Below are positions 17,711 through 30,900 of a stretch of 64,000 nucleotides of DNA, piece by piece. Positions within the stretch are counted from its first letter, which is position 1. Each line of letters begins with the position of its first letter. Source of the DNA: Pipra filicauda (taxonomy: Eukaryota > Chordata > Aves > Passeriformes > Pipridae); assembly GCF_003945595.2 (NCBI RefSeq), contig NW_024104320.1, positions 2,215,365-2,279,364 of the forward strand. The letters run 5' to 3'. The notes beneath the pieces are model-generated. The model made no database searches, was not told the origin of the DNA, and saw only the letters and a list, made by a program, of their open reading frames with translations. A program made the position numbers and the translations under genes.

Positions 17711-17935
17711 CCAGGAAGTTCTACCTGAATGCGAGGAAGAACTTATTTATTGTGAGGGTGACTGAGCACTGGAGCAGATTTCCCAGAGAGGTTTTGGAAT
17801 CTTCTTCTCTTGAGATATTCAAAAACTGTCTGGACATGATCCTGAGTAACATGCTCTAAAGGATCCTGATTGATGGAGGTTTACTAGATGTCCTCCAGTG
17901 GTCCCTTCCAACCTGAACCATTCTACAATTCTGTG
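17711..17935 (+). repeat. CR1 LINE 3' copy, diverged subfamily
   Basis: The CR1 order is present: 'ccaggaagttctacctgaat', 'gaggaagaacttatttattg', 'tgagggtgactgagcactgg', 'gtggtcccttccaacctgaa' and 'ccattctacaattctgtg'. The 'tctacctgaat' and 'ttctacaattctgtg' variants suggest an older or different subfamily from the copy ending at 19289. Confidence 0.9.
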
Positions 17936-19024
17936 TGGTGCAGGATCAGAATATGACCTTGCCAGTCATACTGGAAAGAACACCTGATCCAGGATGTAGG
18001 CCTGTCCATCTTTGTCAGGTTATTTTCCACAGATACACTTATTTTCCATTTCCATCAATTACCATTTCCCCAGGTGAGTTTTCCAGCTAGTGGCCCCAAA
18101 AGACATTAAAGAAAAGGACGCTGCTAGCAAACTACCTCTACTGGTTTTGATGAAAAACTCCCCTTGGTGAAAGAGGCAGGTTTTCATCTCACATGGTAAA
18201 GGGATATCTCTATTGTGTCTTTGAGCTGCTAAATATCTCCATTGTCAAACACGGGTAATAACAAGGGCAAAAGACACATTCCAGTAAAATAATACTGAGG
18301 ATGTTCAGTTGAATCGCAAGAAGTCATGAAATTACTTCAGTTGAAATATGGTTTGTCATCAAAATTGCATGGTTGATGTTGCAAATCACTAGTCATATGA
18401 CAGCAATTTTCCAAGTTTCTGCCTAAAAATTCAGGACTACCAGATGCTGCAGCCCACACAATAGACACTCATCTGTAGCAATGTATCTGTGCTGGTACCA
18501 TGTCAAATGCCCTCCTGCCAATCTGTTGAGAATCCAGCTCTTATGGAAATCAAGCTAATTATAGATTACCAGAGTAGTTCCTGCATGTACAGCCAAACAT
18601 CTCAGCTGATGTAAGTCAGCCTGAATCATAAAGCTGCCCATGAAGCACAATTTCTTACCTGCTGGGGACTTTGCCTTCAGATTTCTATGTCTGGCTTAAG
18701 ACTTTTGTATCAAAACTGTTTAACAAACTACTTTACTAACATTGCCCTAAGACAGACTTTCTTTCTTTCTCTTCCATTTTCTCTTTTTGTTTCATTTAAC
18801 TAACTTGGTATAAAGTAAACAATCTTCTCCATTCTTCTTCTGTCAGATTTATTTGAAAGGGAAAAAGAATTTTCCTTGATTATATCATAGCTACTTATAT
18901 AGCCTTACTTGGGAGACACAGTTCACACCAGCCAAGGTGAATGAAGCAGAGAGCCACTGATGCCTCAGAGGCTCTGGCTTTGCATGAAACCAGAAATCAA
19001 CACTATATAGTGGCTTTGAAAGAC

Positions 19025-19289
19025 AAAAGTTTTGAATTAGATATTAGGAAGAAAATCTTCCCTGTGAGGGTGGTAAGGCACTGGCGCCAAAGTTGGTGCC
19101 AACAGCTTCAAGGTTGCCCAGAGAAGCTGTGGATGCCTCATCCCTGGAAGTGTTTAAGGCCAGGCTAGATGGGGCTTGGAGCAACGTGGTCTAGTGGAAG
19201 GTGCCCCTGCCCATGGCAGAGGGGGTTGGAGCTAGATGATCTTTCAGGTCCCTCCCACCCAAACCATTCTATGATTCTATGATTCTATT
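19025..19289 (+). repeat. CR1 LINE 3' copy with intact ATTCTATG repeat tail
   Basis: A classic avian CR1 3' end: 'attaggaagaaaatcttccc', 'tgagggtggtaaggcactgg', 'ctcatccctggaagtgttta', 'ggtctagtggaaggtgcccc', 'tgcccatggcagagg', 'agatgatctttcaggtccc', then three ATTCTATG-type tail units. The intact tail marks it as one of the younger copies here. Confidence 0.96.
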
Positions 19290-20140
19290 TCTCCTGGCCT
19301 GAGCTGGGTGCTGCCATTTCTACTTGTGTTGATTCTGTGCTAGTTTCACTTTCATGAGGGGGGATGCAGATTTGACCCAAAGTTACAGAGGTACCCTACA
19401 GAATGAAAGAGCTTTTTTCACTGTATTCCAAGGAATAGTTCTGAAACTTCATAGATTGCTGTGAGGGAAAAAAGGTAGCCTAGAACTGAAATTAAATTCT
19501 CCTCTTCCTTGCCAAGCACAGAGAAAAGTTTGACAAAGTTTTCTGTGTATGCTGCAACTGAAATTACTTCAACCAGCAAGGCCCTAAACCTGATGAGCTC
19601 CTAGAAAATGGTAATCTATATCTGGCTATGAGCAAGTTATCCCAAAGTCTTGGGAGCGTGTGCAAGTTTGGTAGTAGCCATAACATGATAAGGGCTTCTG
19701 CAAATATACTTGCTATTAAAATTAGAGAAAAGCTCAATATGAGTTTTGGAAACAAATTTCACTTCCAAGAGCTCTCTGGCCATGGGAAGTTTCTCTCCTT
19801 CCCAACTCAGGTTTGGTCTGGGAATTTTTAACAGTAAAGGAAAATAAATTACAAATGTGTCTTTCAGAGATAGGTCTGACCTGCTGGCTGCAGCATCTCT
19901 TGTTTGTAGCTGGTCACTATAAAGCAGCAGCAATTACTGTTCTGGCAGATAAAGTCACTTAGTTGAAGATACTGGGGTTTTTCTGTTTTAGCTTATATTG
20001 GTACTTGTGCTGCCCTCCAGTGATAAATACAGTTGTTCCAATCTGTATTCTAGACTTTTGTAGGAGTTTATTTCTGGTCTTTGCTCAATTCACACTGAAA
20101 ACTGCAGTTCTTATCCCAGAATTTTAGTCAGTTCTTTTCA

Positions 20141-20169
20141 AATAATAATAATAATAATAATAATAATAT
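20141..20169. repeat. (AAT)n microsatellite
   Basis: About nine consecutive AAT units followed by 'atag'. Confidence 0.95.
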
Positions 20170-22849
20170 AGATCCAGTAAATTTTATATGTAGTTTTTTA
20201 AAAAACTAATAGTAAATACAAATCAATTTAATGTGAGAAATAAAAAGTAGCATGGATTTAAATAGAAAAAAACCATAAATACATAATTTTGTACCTACTA
20301 AAGTTAAACTGTCACCAGTTAGTAAGAGTTTCAATTAAGTAACTTTTTAGATGCAGATTTACATTTTAGTTTTAGTTCTGCCAAAAACATGTCCATGTTC
20401 ATTACCGTTATTATGCAAGTAACTCCCTTATACTCTCAATACTGGATCCATGTGGATTTTGGTGGTGTGTTGATTAGATCTGTTCTGAGTTGCTGGTTCT
20501 CTCCCATGCAACTCAAAAGTCCATGTATAGTGTGGAAAGCAGGTGGAACATTCATAGCAGCACACAGAGAAATTATACGGTGGTTGTCAGCACTGAAGCT
20601 CATGATATCATACAACAGCCTGTATTTGTCCCTCAGCTCAAAGGTTTGGCACAATTTCTTACAGCAAATGGAGCGTTTCAGAAATATTACTGGTGCTGCT
20701 GCTGTAGGAACTCATCATCTGACAAGAACTGACCTGTATTTTAGCTGATTGTGGGTGTCTGTAGAAGCATCAGAGATTGGAAAAGTTTGAGCATATTTTA
20801 CTCTGCTATTTCATTCACAGCCACTTTTGACTTTCTAGCTGCAATTTACATTTCACTTGGGAATGCTGCTGTTGTGCTGATGACTTCTGTATTTCTCCTT
20901 TAAAGGAATACGATTACTTAATGCTTTTTCTAGCATGTAACTTAGTGATATGACTGCAGCTCATACAGACACATGTGAGTTTTAGAGTATGGGATGCAAA
21001 CAAAACATTTCTGAGAAGCTGAGTAAGTGCCTGAGTGATTGGCTTGTGCAGAAATCCCTGTTGCCCTCGTTATCAGTAGTAACTTTGCTACTACTGCTAA
21101 AACTAAATGAACCTGTGGCTCCCACACCCATTGCAGCCCCCGGGTTTGTACCGTGATTGGCAGGGCAGGACAGGTCAGAACAGTATTCCCTGTGCTCTGA
21201 GTGTGAAGGAGGTGACACAATCTTCCCTTGACCACTGACAATTTAACCACCATTGACAGTTTAAAGACCATTCACTCTTCAACGAGAAGCAGCCACAGAA
21301 TTTGTTAGGTGTAAGATTGGTCAAAGCTAAGGAGTTTTTCAACTACAATGCAATGATCAGAGACCCACTGTGTGATGATGTGTCCAAAAGATTCCACTAT
21401 ATGGATAGAAATGGTTTCTTGCTTTTTATTAGGCTGGGGTAGTAATTTTACCAATCCTTTTGGTCTAGACTTCCTTACAGTAGTATTGAACAAGAGCTTG
21501 GACAAGTCTGTGTAGTATCCAGGTAGAAATCTTGCTATACAGGTTGTACTTACGGAAAGAGTTAATATTCAAAAAGGTTGCAGAGTATCCTCAGGGCTTG
21601 CTGGATATAGGTCTGGTTTTCAGCAGACTGTTCAGGAAACAATTTTATGTTAACAGATGATGTGCCTGAAGGTAGCACTGAGGAATGGACCCAGGGATGG
21701 AAAAATACAAGACCTCATACCACACTAGAAGTTTTTTCATCCTTTACACAATTGAAGCTGCCCTCCTAATTATCTCAATCTGGGCCAGGTTAATTGGAGC
21801 CTTCCCAGCCGTGATTCAGTCTCACACGTTTTCTGCATCTTTGCTAATTAAGACAATTTTCACCTTTTATAGTTGCTTTAGTATTCAGAGCAGTTTGCCA
21901 TGGGCTAATTATAATCATCGAGTGATGGTTTTAAATTTCATGTTTGTGATGACATTTTATCACATTAAATTGGAATCCCATAATGCTTCTTGAGCTATGA
22001 TAGACAGGGAGGTCATCTCTGTTCTGGAATTTATCCACTGTGTGATATTGTGCTGATATTGGGCATTTTCATTCAGAACCATTTCAATCTCTCCTACTCT
22101 TCAACTGAAGACATTCAACTGATTCCAGAGGAACACAAAAATACTAAGTTCAAGATGCAGGGCACAAGACCTTAGCTTTCATCCTATAGATGCTCTTGAG
22201 CATCTATGATGATTTGAGAGAAATCCCAGATATGGAGTCCTGAAGGGCTGGAAGGAAGAAACCAAGGCAACATATTCTTCTCATCATTGCTCCTCCATTT
22301 CCAAATCCTTGGCATTTTAACAGCTTAATCACTGATGTGGTCTGGAAAGTCTTCAGTCCCCTTGAGTTGAAGGAGTGAGTAGGGGAGCACAGTCTCATCA
22401 TGCAGTCATTGTTTCTTTGCAATCAATGCTACATCACAGCTTACAACAGCTTTTCCCTGCTACTCTGTGAAGGTGAAGGCTCCTGCAGATGCTCTCAGGG
22501 GCTTTCTAGCAATGATGCTTCCCAGGAATAACTCTTAACAGTTCAAAACTTGTCACCAAGGTCCCAAAACACCCTCTTTGCTGTGTGGCCGTGGGTTTGC
22601 TACTTATCATTCCAGCTGCAAACACCTGCCTGTGGCATAAGTTTGAAAAAGCCAGAAATATCAAAATCAGGCATAAAGTAGAAGAGTCACCACTGATTAT
22701 TGTAAACAGAGTTTACTTAGACTCATCCTACTGTGTGCAAAGATTTACTGGATTAAAAACCTGTGCAAACCTATAGCCTTGCAGAGAGTCTTTCTACACC
22801 AAGTAGTGCTGTGATGATGAGAAGATAAGGCAGTTTGCAGGCACAGATG

Positions 22850-22873
22850 CAGAGCTGTGTCAGCACAGCTCTG
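22850..22873. repeat. Perfect 10-bp inverted repeat (hairpin)
   Basis: CAGAGCTGTG and CACAGCTCTG are perfect reverse complements separated by TCAG, giving a possible 10-bp stem with a 4-base loop. It has no adjoining U-run or coding context. Confidence 0.7.
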
Positions 22874-24750
22874 TGCTGGAGCTCATCACTCCTGCATTGA
22901 AACAAGGCTGTCCTGTGAGTAACATACACCAGCACAGCTGTGCCACTTTCAAAACCAAACTAGTCCCTTTACTCAGATCCTCTACAACTAACACTGGTAT
23001 CTATAACCAGGCATAGTTTTGCAATCACAAACATTCCCACTTTTACCCATATCTTTCAAACACAGGCTCACATCCCACTGGCGTCTGTAGGAGAGAAGGG
23101 TGTGTTTATGAGCTTTGTTCATTTTGTTCACACAGGATTTGAGGAGTTTATTGAACTTAAGTAGCTGGGTATTTAATTCCTTCTAAGGCAGGAATAAAGA
23201 CCAGTTGCAAATGGGATTTGCTTTGTTCTTGGTTTAGGAAAAAAAGCTACAAAGTTAAAAATTAAATTTGGAAATGCAAAGAAGCAGCATATCATAACCA
23301 TGCCATTGCTTCTTCTTGGCTTCTTGTTAGAACATTAAATGCTTCTGGGTACAGATGATAAAATTAAGGCAATAATTCAGAACAAATCAGAATTTGTTGA
23401 TGTGCTCATGTGGTGCTGGAGCCTGTTTTACCAGATTTTCAGATAGACTTGAAAATTTCTATCTAACATGGTTTTTTGCTGAGGAAATAGTGTCAAATAT
23501 AATGATTGAGTCACTATGACCATAAATTTAAAGCTTATGACTTATGACTGATCATATACTTCAGACTGGTATTTATTCTATCTTCAGATAAGGTAAATAT
23601 GGCTCATATTTCTCCATCTCTGTTCTGTTGTTTTGTACAGATCAGAGTCTCTACTAAGTAGCTGACAAAATATAATCCCTTGAGTGTTTGTGTGTGGACC
23701 AGCGCAAATTTTACCTGATTTCTCTAGTTTTTGTCCAGAGCATAATGAGATTTTGGAAAGCCAATGCTTTCTTATGTCAGTTCAAACTCATGTTACTTAA
23801 GGAATAAACATTTTGTTTGAAGGTAATGATGTCAGCTAAGCAGAAACAGTTTTGAAAAATGTCCCTGAAAAATACCAATAAGCATCTACTTTTCAGGACT
23901 AGTCAATAAACTGTGCATCTGTGGCAATACAGAACTGTATTTTAGAAAGCCTCTCCAGGCTCCAGCATTTTCAGAATAATTTCAGAGTCACACAGCATTT
24001 TCTTTCAAAGGTACTTGCAAATATCTCTCAACAAACGGCTGGAAATTCACAGTCCTAATCATTTTCTCAGATCGTATCTTAAAGGAGAGCATCCCCGAAG
24101 GAGTCCAGAGCCCTCAGAGTATTAGTAAATCCTCTACAGCAGAAGGCAAGGGAAAGCTCACTCCCATTCTACATTTATAATGTCTAACTCGAGCCAAAAA
24201 AAAAAAATAAAGAAAGAAAAATTGAAAGGAATTGATCTATTTTTAGAGCTTTAATTTTTTTTCCTTTCCCTTCCTGGAAATTATCCATATTTTGGAGATT
24301 GCAGTCATTTTTGTTGGCAGGAGAAATCAATAAAGAACTCAGCTATTTCTTCAGCATCCTCCTCTTTCACCTATGAGGCATGTGAAAGACACAGGAGGAA
24401 GCAGCTTCTCTGGCTCACAGTCTCCTCTTTCCCCCTGATTCAAATCAAGAAATCTCCCACAGGCATTTTTCAGACCTATGCTCCATTCTGGCTGTAATCT
24501 TGGTTATTTTTACATCTCCACTTTCCTGGTGTGTTCTACAGGCTTCTTATCTCTCCTTCCTGCACAGAGGTTCCAACACCCCAAATTGGTCAAGTCGCCC
24601 TTTCCACATAGACCCCATGCCCTCTGGATAATGTCACGGGCTTGTGATGGATGGAGATGTTTATGTTGTTTCAACTCTCTGGCACCATATCTGAGCTGCA
24701 TATTCCATTTTGCTTTCTCAGCCTTTTTTTTCCTTGTCTCACAAGGCATA

Positions 24751-24970
24751 TCATAGAGTCATAGAATTGTTTGGGTTGGAAGAGACCTTAAGGATCATCC
24801 AGTTCCAAACCCCTGCCATGGGCAGGGACACCTTCCACTAGACCAGGTTGCTCAGAGCGCCATTCAGTTTTACCTTGAACACTTACAGGGATGGGGCATC
24901 CACAGCTCCTCCAGGCAACCTCCAGTGCCTCACAGTAAAGAATTTCTTCCTAATGGCAGTTCTGAAATAT
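24751..24970 (-). repeat. CR1 LINE 3' copy, inverted
   Basis: The reverse complement of a CR1 3' end. It starts with the inverted tail 'tcatagagtcatagaattg', then 'tttgggttggaagagacctt', 'ccctgccatgggcaggga', 'caccttccactagaccagg' and 'aagaatttcttcctaatg'. It is antisense relative to PTCHD4. Confidence 0.95.
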
Positions 24971-27900
24971 GGCTGGGAGTAATTAAAGCAACATTAACAG
25001 AAGATCTGATGGTATGTGCTGTAATCAGGGATCGTTGTGCTCAGCCACAGCACTGTCCTTGGCTTTTAAGTCAATGGAGAGCAGGGCTTGACCTCTAAGA
25101 GCTCCAAATGAAACTAAATTCAAGGTTTGATATTTACAGGCAGTTCAGACAAGAGTTGCATCTGGAAAGTACTGTGCTACATCCACCAGGCAAAATAATT
25201 AGTCATTCATTGAAATCCTTTTTTCCTGCTATCAACAACGTTTCAACTTTTGCTGTAAATTTTTAAGATTATTATTAAGATTATAATTGTGATAATAAAA
25301 ATGTGGTTACACTAGCACATATTTCCCATCCATATTGAGCCACTGAGATGACAGACACCTTTCTAAATTAAAAGGTATCCATTTCTTCACTGTAACATTA
25401 AAACTCCTCCCCATATCAATTTGTACATGGATGGAATACAAATAAAGGTGATCTCATTTTTTTCTGGCATCCCTATAATGGAAAAGCCTCAGTTTAAACA
25501 GAATGTAATTGGTAACAACTGACAGCTTGGTAGCATATGAATTTTGTGTACTTCTGTATGTTATTATTCTCTCATTTTTCAGGCATTTTATTTGGCCCCT
25601 GACATTCAAACACTGATGGTCCTTCTTTCCTTAAAACTTCGTTGGGACATTATATAGGAAGGTCTCTAAATAGTTTTACCGTATCATTTTGGCCAACCTG
25701 TTATAAATAGCTCATCTCTTTAGCATAAATTTGCACTCATGTTCTCAATCAGCCAAGTTTCTATTTTTAATTCTTCTGAGGAATTCCCAGAGGAACAGTT
25801 CTTTTAAGATTGCGGAACTGTAAGGGACCTCCTGCTCAAAATCTATCAAGGAGTCCCTTGACAGCTGTTCCTGAAAAGTGTGATTCATGTGCCGACTTGC
25901 TAAAAATAGATGTGGTTGAACCAAAATAGAGGTTTCAGTGTAACAGATACCCCATTGAAACATTGCCAAAAGTATAAGCAACCTCCATAAAAACTAATGA
26001 TCCAATGTGGCCAATGTTCAGAAAAGTCAGGAAACAAGGTAGAATTTTTAAGAGATTCCTAAAGATGATACTTGACTCCCATTGAGGCTCAGTGCTTAGG
26101 ATTTTTTAAAAATCTAGCAGAAATGTACTTTTATCATTGTAAAGGCTTTGAAAAACCTGGCTGTACAGCAGCTTTGAGATTGCCTTGTTAGTGGAGCTCC
26201 CCAGACTTGAGAACTTCAAGAAGCGCATTTGTCAGAGCTTGTACTTTCATCACTTTTGTACCCAGTAAAGGATATCTAATCAAGCACTTAAAAATCCTTA
26301 GATGTGGTTGAATATCCTGGCTATCCTAGTGTTAATGGGAGAACTCAAAAAATGTGAACTTGCCTAGAAATAAAACTAGAAATAGAACCTTGAAATAGAC
26401 CAAATAATTTTCACTGCTTTTGAAAAGTGTATTGCAGAAAGAAATGGGAAACAAAACCAGTTAAAAATGCATTAATCTTTTAAAAAGTCATTCATTTTTA
26501 ATAATGTAAGGTATAGGTTCCACTATTGATGCAGGTAGAGTCAACTTAAAGAAGCATTTCTAAATCCTGCCGGAATCCTTTTGATGTCTCAACCCTCTAC
26601 CTTCAACAACACAAAGGAAAAGCTCAGTGCTGTTCTCTAGATCCAGACAGAGGCACATTATATAGAGCTGACCCACTTGCATGATCAGCTCCTCAGAAAC
26701 AATGTCCGCATTCGGGAAGATAAATCCAAGCAAAAATTGAATCCTATTTAATCACAGTTTAAGTGCTAAAATTGAAAATACTTTGGGAAATGTGCCAGAC
26801 AGTTCTGTGGAAATTGCATGTAGGTAGAGGAGAGGCAAGGGACATACATAGTTGAGAAGGAAGCAGAGAACCTCTACAAAGTTTTTTTAATATTGAGGCA
26901 GCACGTTGCCCTTCTCCCCTCTGTTCTGCAGGTGGTCTGAACTGTCCTGACATGTCTCAGGTCACAGAGAATTGTTTCAGAGATCTCACTGATTATTTAA
27001 GAGCACTCATCTTGAGCCATAATCTTTGGATTACAATTTAAAATGACAGAGTTGCTTATCTGAGAAATGAATAGTATCCATACTGTCATTTAGGTCATTA
27101 TAAAGTGGAGACCATCTGGACCTGGGGATTTTATTTCACTCACTGCAGCATTTGGGATTTGGTGTAAAACTGTGCTCTAATATGGTTTATGCTTCTGTTT
27201 TGAAGTTTGGGAACAACTGTACCTGAATGCTTGTTATCAGAAACTGAAAACCATGTAAATAAGAGCAGAACAAAAATTGTCAAGTCACTGAACACCTTTT
27301 AGCTGAGTAAGCCAGGAAATAGAATAACTTTTCCCTGCGACCTAAATCTTGATAAAGTTTAACTAGAGCAAAGCAAAATAGTATCTTACTTTTTAATTAG
27401 ATAAAGCAGACAGAAGAGACAAACTATTTCTACACCAAAGGCCACTATCAAGAATATATTTTTACAGGCATCTCATTTATAATTAGCTTTATAAATGAAA
27501 ATCTTTGAAAAATGAGTGAACTGTGCAGACCACAGGGATCTGGGAAACTTGACACCACAATAAATGCATCCACAAGGCTGTCAGAAATGGCAGAGAGAAA
27601 ATTTGTGATGTGATGTATTGCTCTTGGATTATTATGTCCAGGTACCATTAATTTCTCTACAATAAAATAGGAACAAAAGAATTCAAAATTTCTAGAGTGT
27701 GTGAGGAATTAGATCTGAGGCTTTAGATAAGGGAATATCAGAAATTTCTTTTTATGTCATCTTAGTAGCTAACAGACTGACATTCCTAGAAACATAATTC
27801 CTTGATGTAGCCAGAGCAGTGATAAAGTGTGAAATGCAAGATAACACAGTGACAAGTGTATTGAGGAGGTGAAGGGAGATACAGTAGATAGCAAGAGAAT

Positions 27901-30900
27901 AAGAGGAAATTGTTAGTGTTAATCTGCATGAGCAGCTTCTTGAAGGAGTTGTAAGGAGTTGCGCTAAGTACACTGAATTATTTCATCCTGTCATGGATTA
28001 CGTCTCTTTGAAAGATATTCATGTGCTCCTCAGTGTGCACATGTCTCTGCTTTTGCACATTGCCCATGGTGTTAGCTTCATGTGAAAGCTTTTGCATGGC
28101 TGTAAGTAAGTGAATACTCTGCTTAACTCTGAAACACGGTTCTCCTGGACAAACCAGGTTTGCTTTGGTACCCTTTCTGGATAGAAGGATACAATTATTT
28201 ATCTGCCAGCAGTGTGGATACCTGTTGTCCTGAGAGAGGTGTGTAAACACCTTGTGTGTGTATTTGCAAGTGGTCAAGGACAATTCTTTGCTCAAAGAAG
28301 TGCTGAGAGCTAGGTTTTTCATGTATGGTAGGTTTACCATCATGGGCCTCCCAAGCCAAGCCTTTCTATGATCACACTGCACTCAGCAACATATCCTATC
28401 AAGTTTTCTCTGTGTAAATTTGAAACAAATGCCAAACAATAGAGTGGCCACAGGTGGGAAGACTCCTTGGTTGAGCTGTTATCAAGTTCTCAAGGCAACA
28501 GTGGAGTTTCTGCTCCCCTTGAGGCTGTTAATCACAAGCAGAGCTGGTAAGATTCCCCAAATAACACACAGTGAACTGACTCCTCAAAGTTAAACTCCAT
28601 TTGCTGATAATTTTCAGTATTTTGAAGAGCTTTTGTACAAAGGTCTATTTCTCCACCATGCATTGGTCTGGCTCTACAGCCAAATAGCACATCTCATGTG
28701 GGTCCAAGGGGGGGGTCTATAAGTTTCCCTTAAGAAGGGGGTCATGGAAGCATTGAATCCCAGGGGAATTCTGTTGACATTGAGGGATATGTAGCTCACT
28801 TTTGAGCCAGTCAAGATACTGAAACAATAAGGCCTAAGAGGAGGCAATGTGCCATGACAGGGAAATAGAGTTTAATATCCCAAGGACAAGAACTGAAAGA
28901 AGTTGAGTGAGTTCAACAAACCGAAACATAGTATTTTGAGGCAAAAAATATTAAAATACTTCATCCCATTTCAAACACACCAAAATGAATAATTTATAAA
29001 TCCATCTATTTCAGGATTTAGGAACAGAATTAATAATAATAATTACTAAATAGTCAAAATCAATAGTAAAATCCAACTTTTCATGCCATTTGTAAGAAAA
29101 ACCAGTTTTAATAAAGTAGCTTTTTCCAAGAACAAGAAAGCAGTTTGTGCTGAACCATTAGTGCTGCAGAGCTCACAGGCTCTGCTGTCAAGGATCTCTT
29201 GAAACAAAAGAACCCAAAGACTGTACCAAGGCAGCTACAGGTCTGGGGAGGGGAGGTGGAGAAAGACACACAGATTTAGGTGGAAGAAATAATGAAAGCA
29301 TGCTGGTAATAGTTGCCTATGAAATTTCCCACACTATCCTACCTATGTGATATTGCTCCAGCACCGGTAAAATTTAACAGCTTTGCAATAGATTTATTGT
29401 GCCAAAAACAAGCAGAGATTCAGCCCTCACATCTCCTTCTTGCTTTCATAATTGCCTTAGGTTTTCTCTTGTGGTAGGTGGAATTATACTATGCTCAACA
29501 ACAACAACGGCAACAAAATATAGCAAAAATAAAGGAGCAAGATGCTATTTCTTCTCTGCTTTAAGGTCTGGGCAAGGAATGCCATGTGTTTTCCCATCTG
29601 TGCAGAAGTTTTGCTGATTTCTCTGGATCAAAATTTAAGGGAGGAGGGACACCAGGGATTTTACTTCAGAACAAAATGTTGTACAGCACAAGCAAGAAAA
29701 GTTTCAGTGAAATTTTGCATCCCTATTCTTGTTTTCTGCTGCAGGGATAAATAATGGATGAGCAACCTCATGTTTTATTGCCAAATGTAAATAAATGATT
29801 CATTTATTTTATAGGTGTATATATATATATATATATATATATATTTAAAGAGCTGTTTGTAATCAAATGATAAGTTTTACTAGCTCATGACCCAGAGTTT
29901 AGTTCATGCTCTGTGAGGATGAAAATACATGGTATGAATCAGCAAAGAGTTTTGTTTTCTCAGCACATGTATTGCAATGGGTGATGTCTCTTGCACCATT
30001 CAAACAGAAATCTCCTCAATTTCTGTTTTTGTGCTCCAGCATTTCCTGTTATTAATTACCACTGAGTATTAAATTGTCCAGCATTTTAGTAAAATCCTTT
30101 AGATTATGCTCTTGTAGGGGCAGTGTGTCTAGTGTTGGCCTAACAGCTGTTTGTGAGGCTCTTTGCACAGTCTCATGCCATGACTATATGAACATCAAAC
30201 GTTTTGAGTCCTGCAAAAGCTTGTGAGAGGATTAGTTACGTGATAGCTTTTAAGACTTGAGTCCTTTTGGATAGAGGCTCCCACTTTGCTCATTCTGCAT
30301 TTCACTTGCTTGCACTGAGGATTCCCCCACAGTCTCCTGGAACTGTTGGAAATGCTCACTTTGACTGCAGCAGGTTTTTGCATCATCTCTGCAGAGGGAC
30401 AAGAGTGGGCTATTTTCAAAATCATTGGTATGACTTGACTGAAATATAAGTGACTTCAGCCTTTTATATAGAGGTAGATAGACTGAACAGTAATGCAAGG
30501 ACAAATGCTAAAACCATCCCCAGGGTCATATCACTTTCATCAATCTTATATTTTGAGTCCAAATTTTTCCTAAGAGGCATTCAGTAATTAATGGCATTTT
30601 CAGGACAAAGGGGAGATAATGCCATGCTTTTTGAGCTGTTTTATTTTGACCTTTCCTTGTTGTTTTTAAATTTCAGGACATAAAATAGGAAGGGAGACTG
30701 TTTGCATTTATTACATGAAGTTACCTTCTGAACTCAAAACTCAGTTTCATGTTTGAAACTGAGCACCAGCTCAGTTAAGTCCAAACTTCAGTCTCATTAA
30801 CAACAAAAGATTCAATATGTAAGATTTGTCTTACACCTTTTAAGTATACAGTACTTCTCGTTATGAAATATTCAACATTTTGAAACATGTGGAAGAGCTC

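Larger units (their letters stand above)
19290..24750. other. Intergenic, no gene seen
   Basis: Non-coding, AT-rich sequence. It holds an (AAT)n microsatellite at 20141-20169, a compact hairpin at 22850-22873 and a homeodomain-site-rich segment at about 21750-21985. The 119-codon ORF near 20.4-20.7 kb shows no recognisable domain. Confidence 0.5.

Noticed and set aside
27978..28382. 134-codon minus-strand ORF
   Set aside because: No recognisable domain, no splice or promoter context and biased toward His/Lys/Gln. Its length is within chance for AT-rich DNA over 64 kb.
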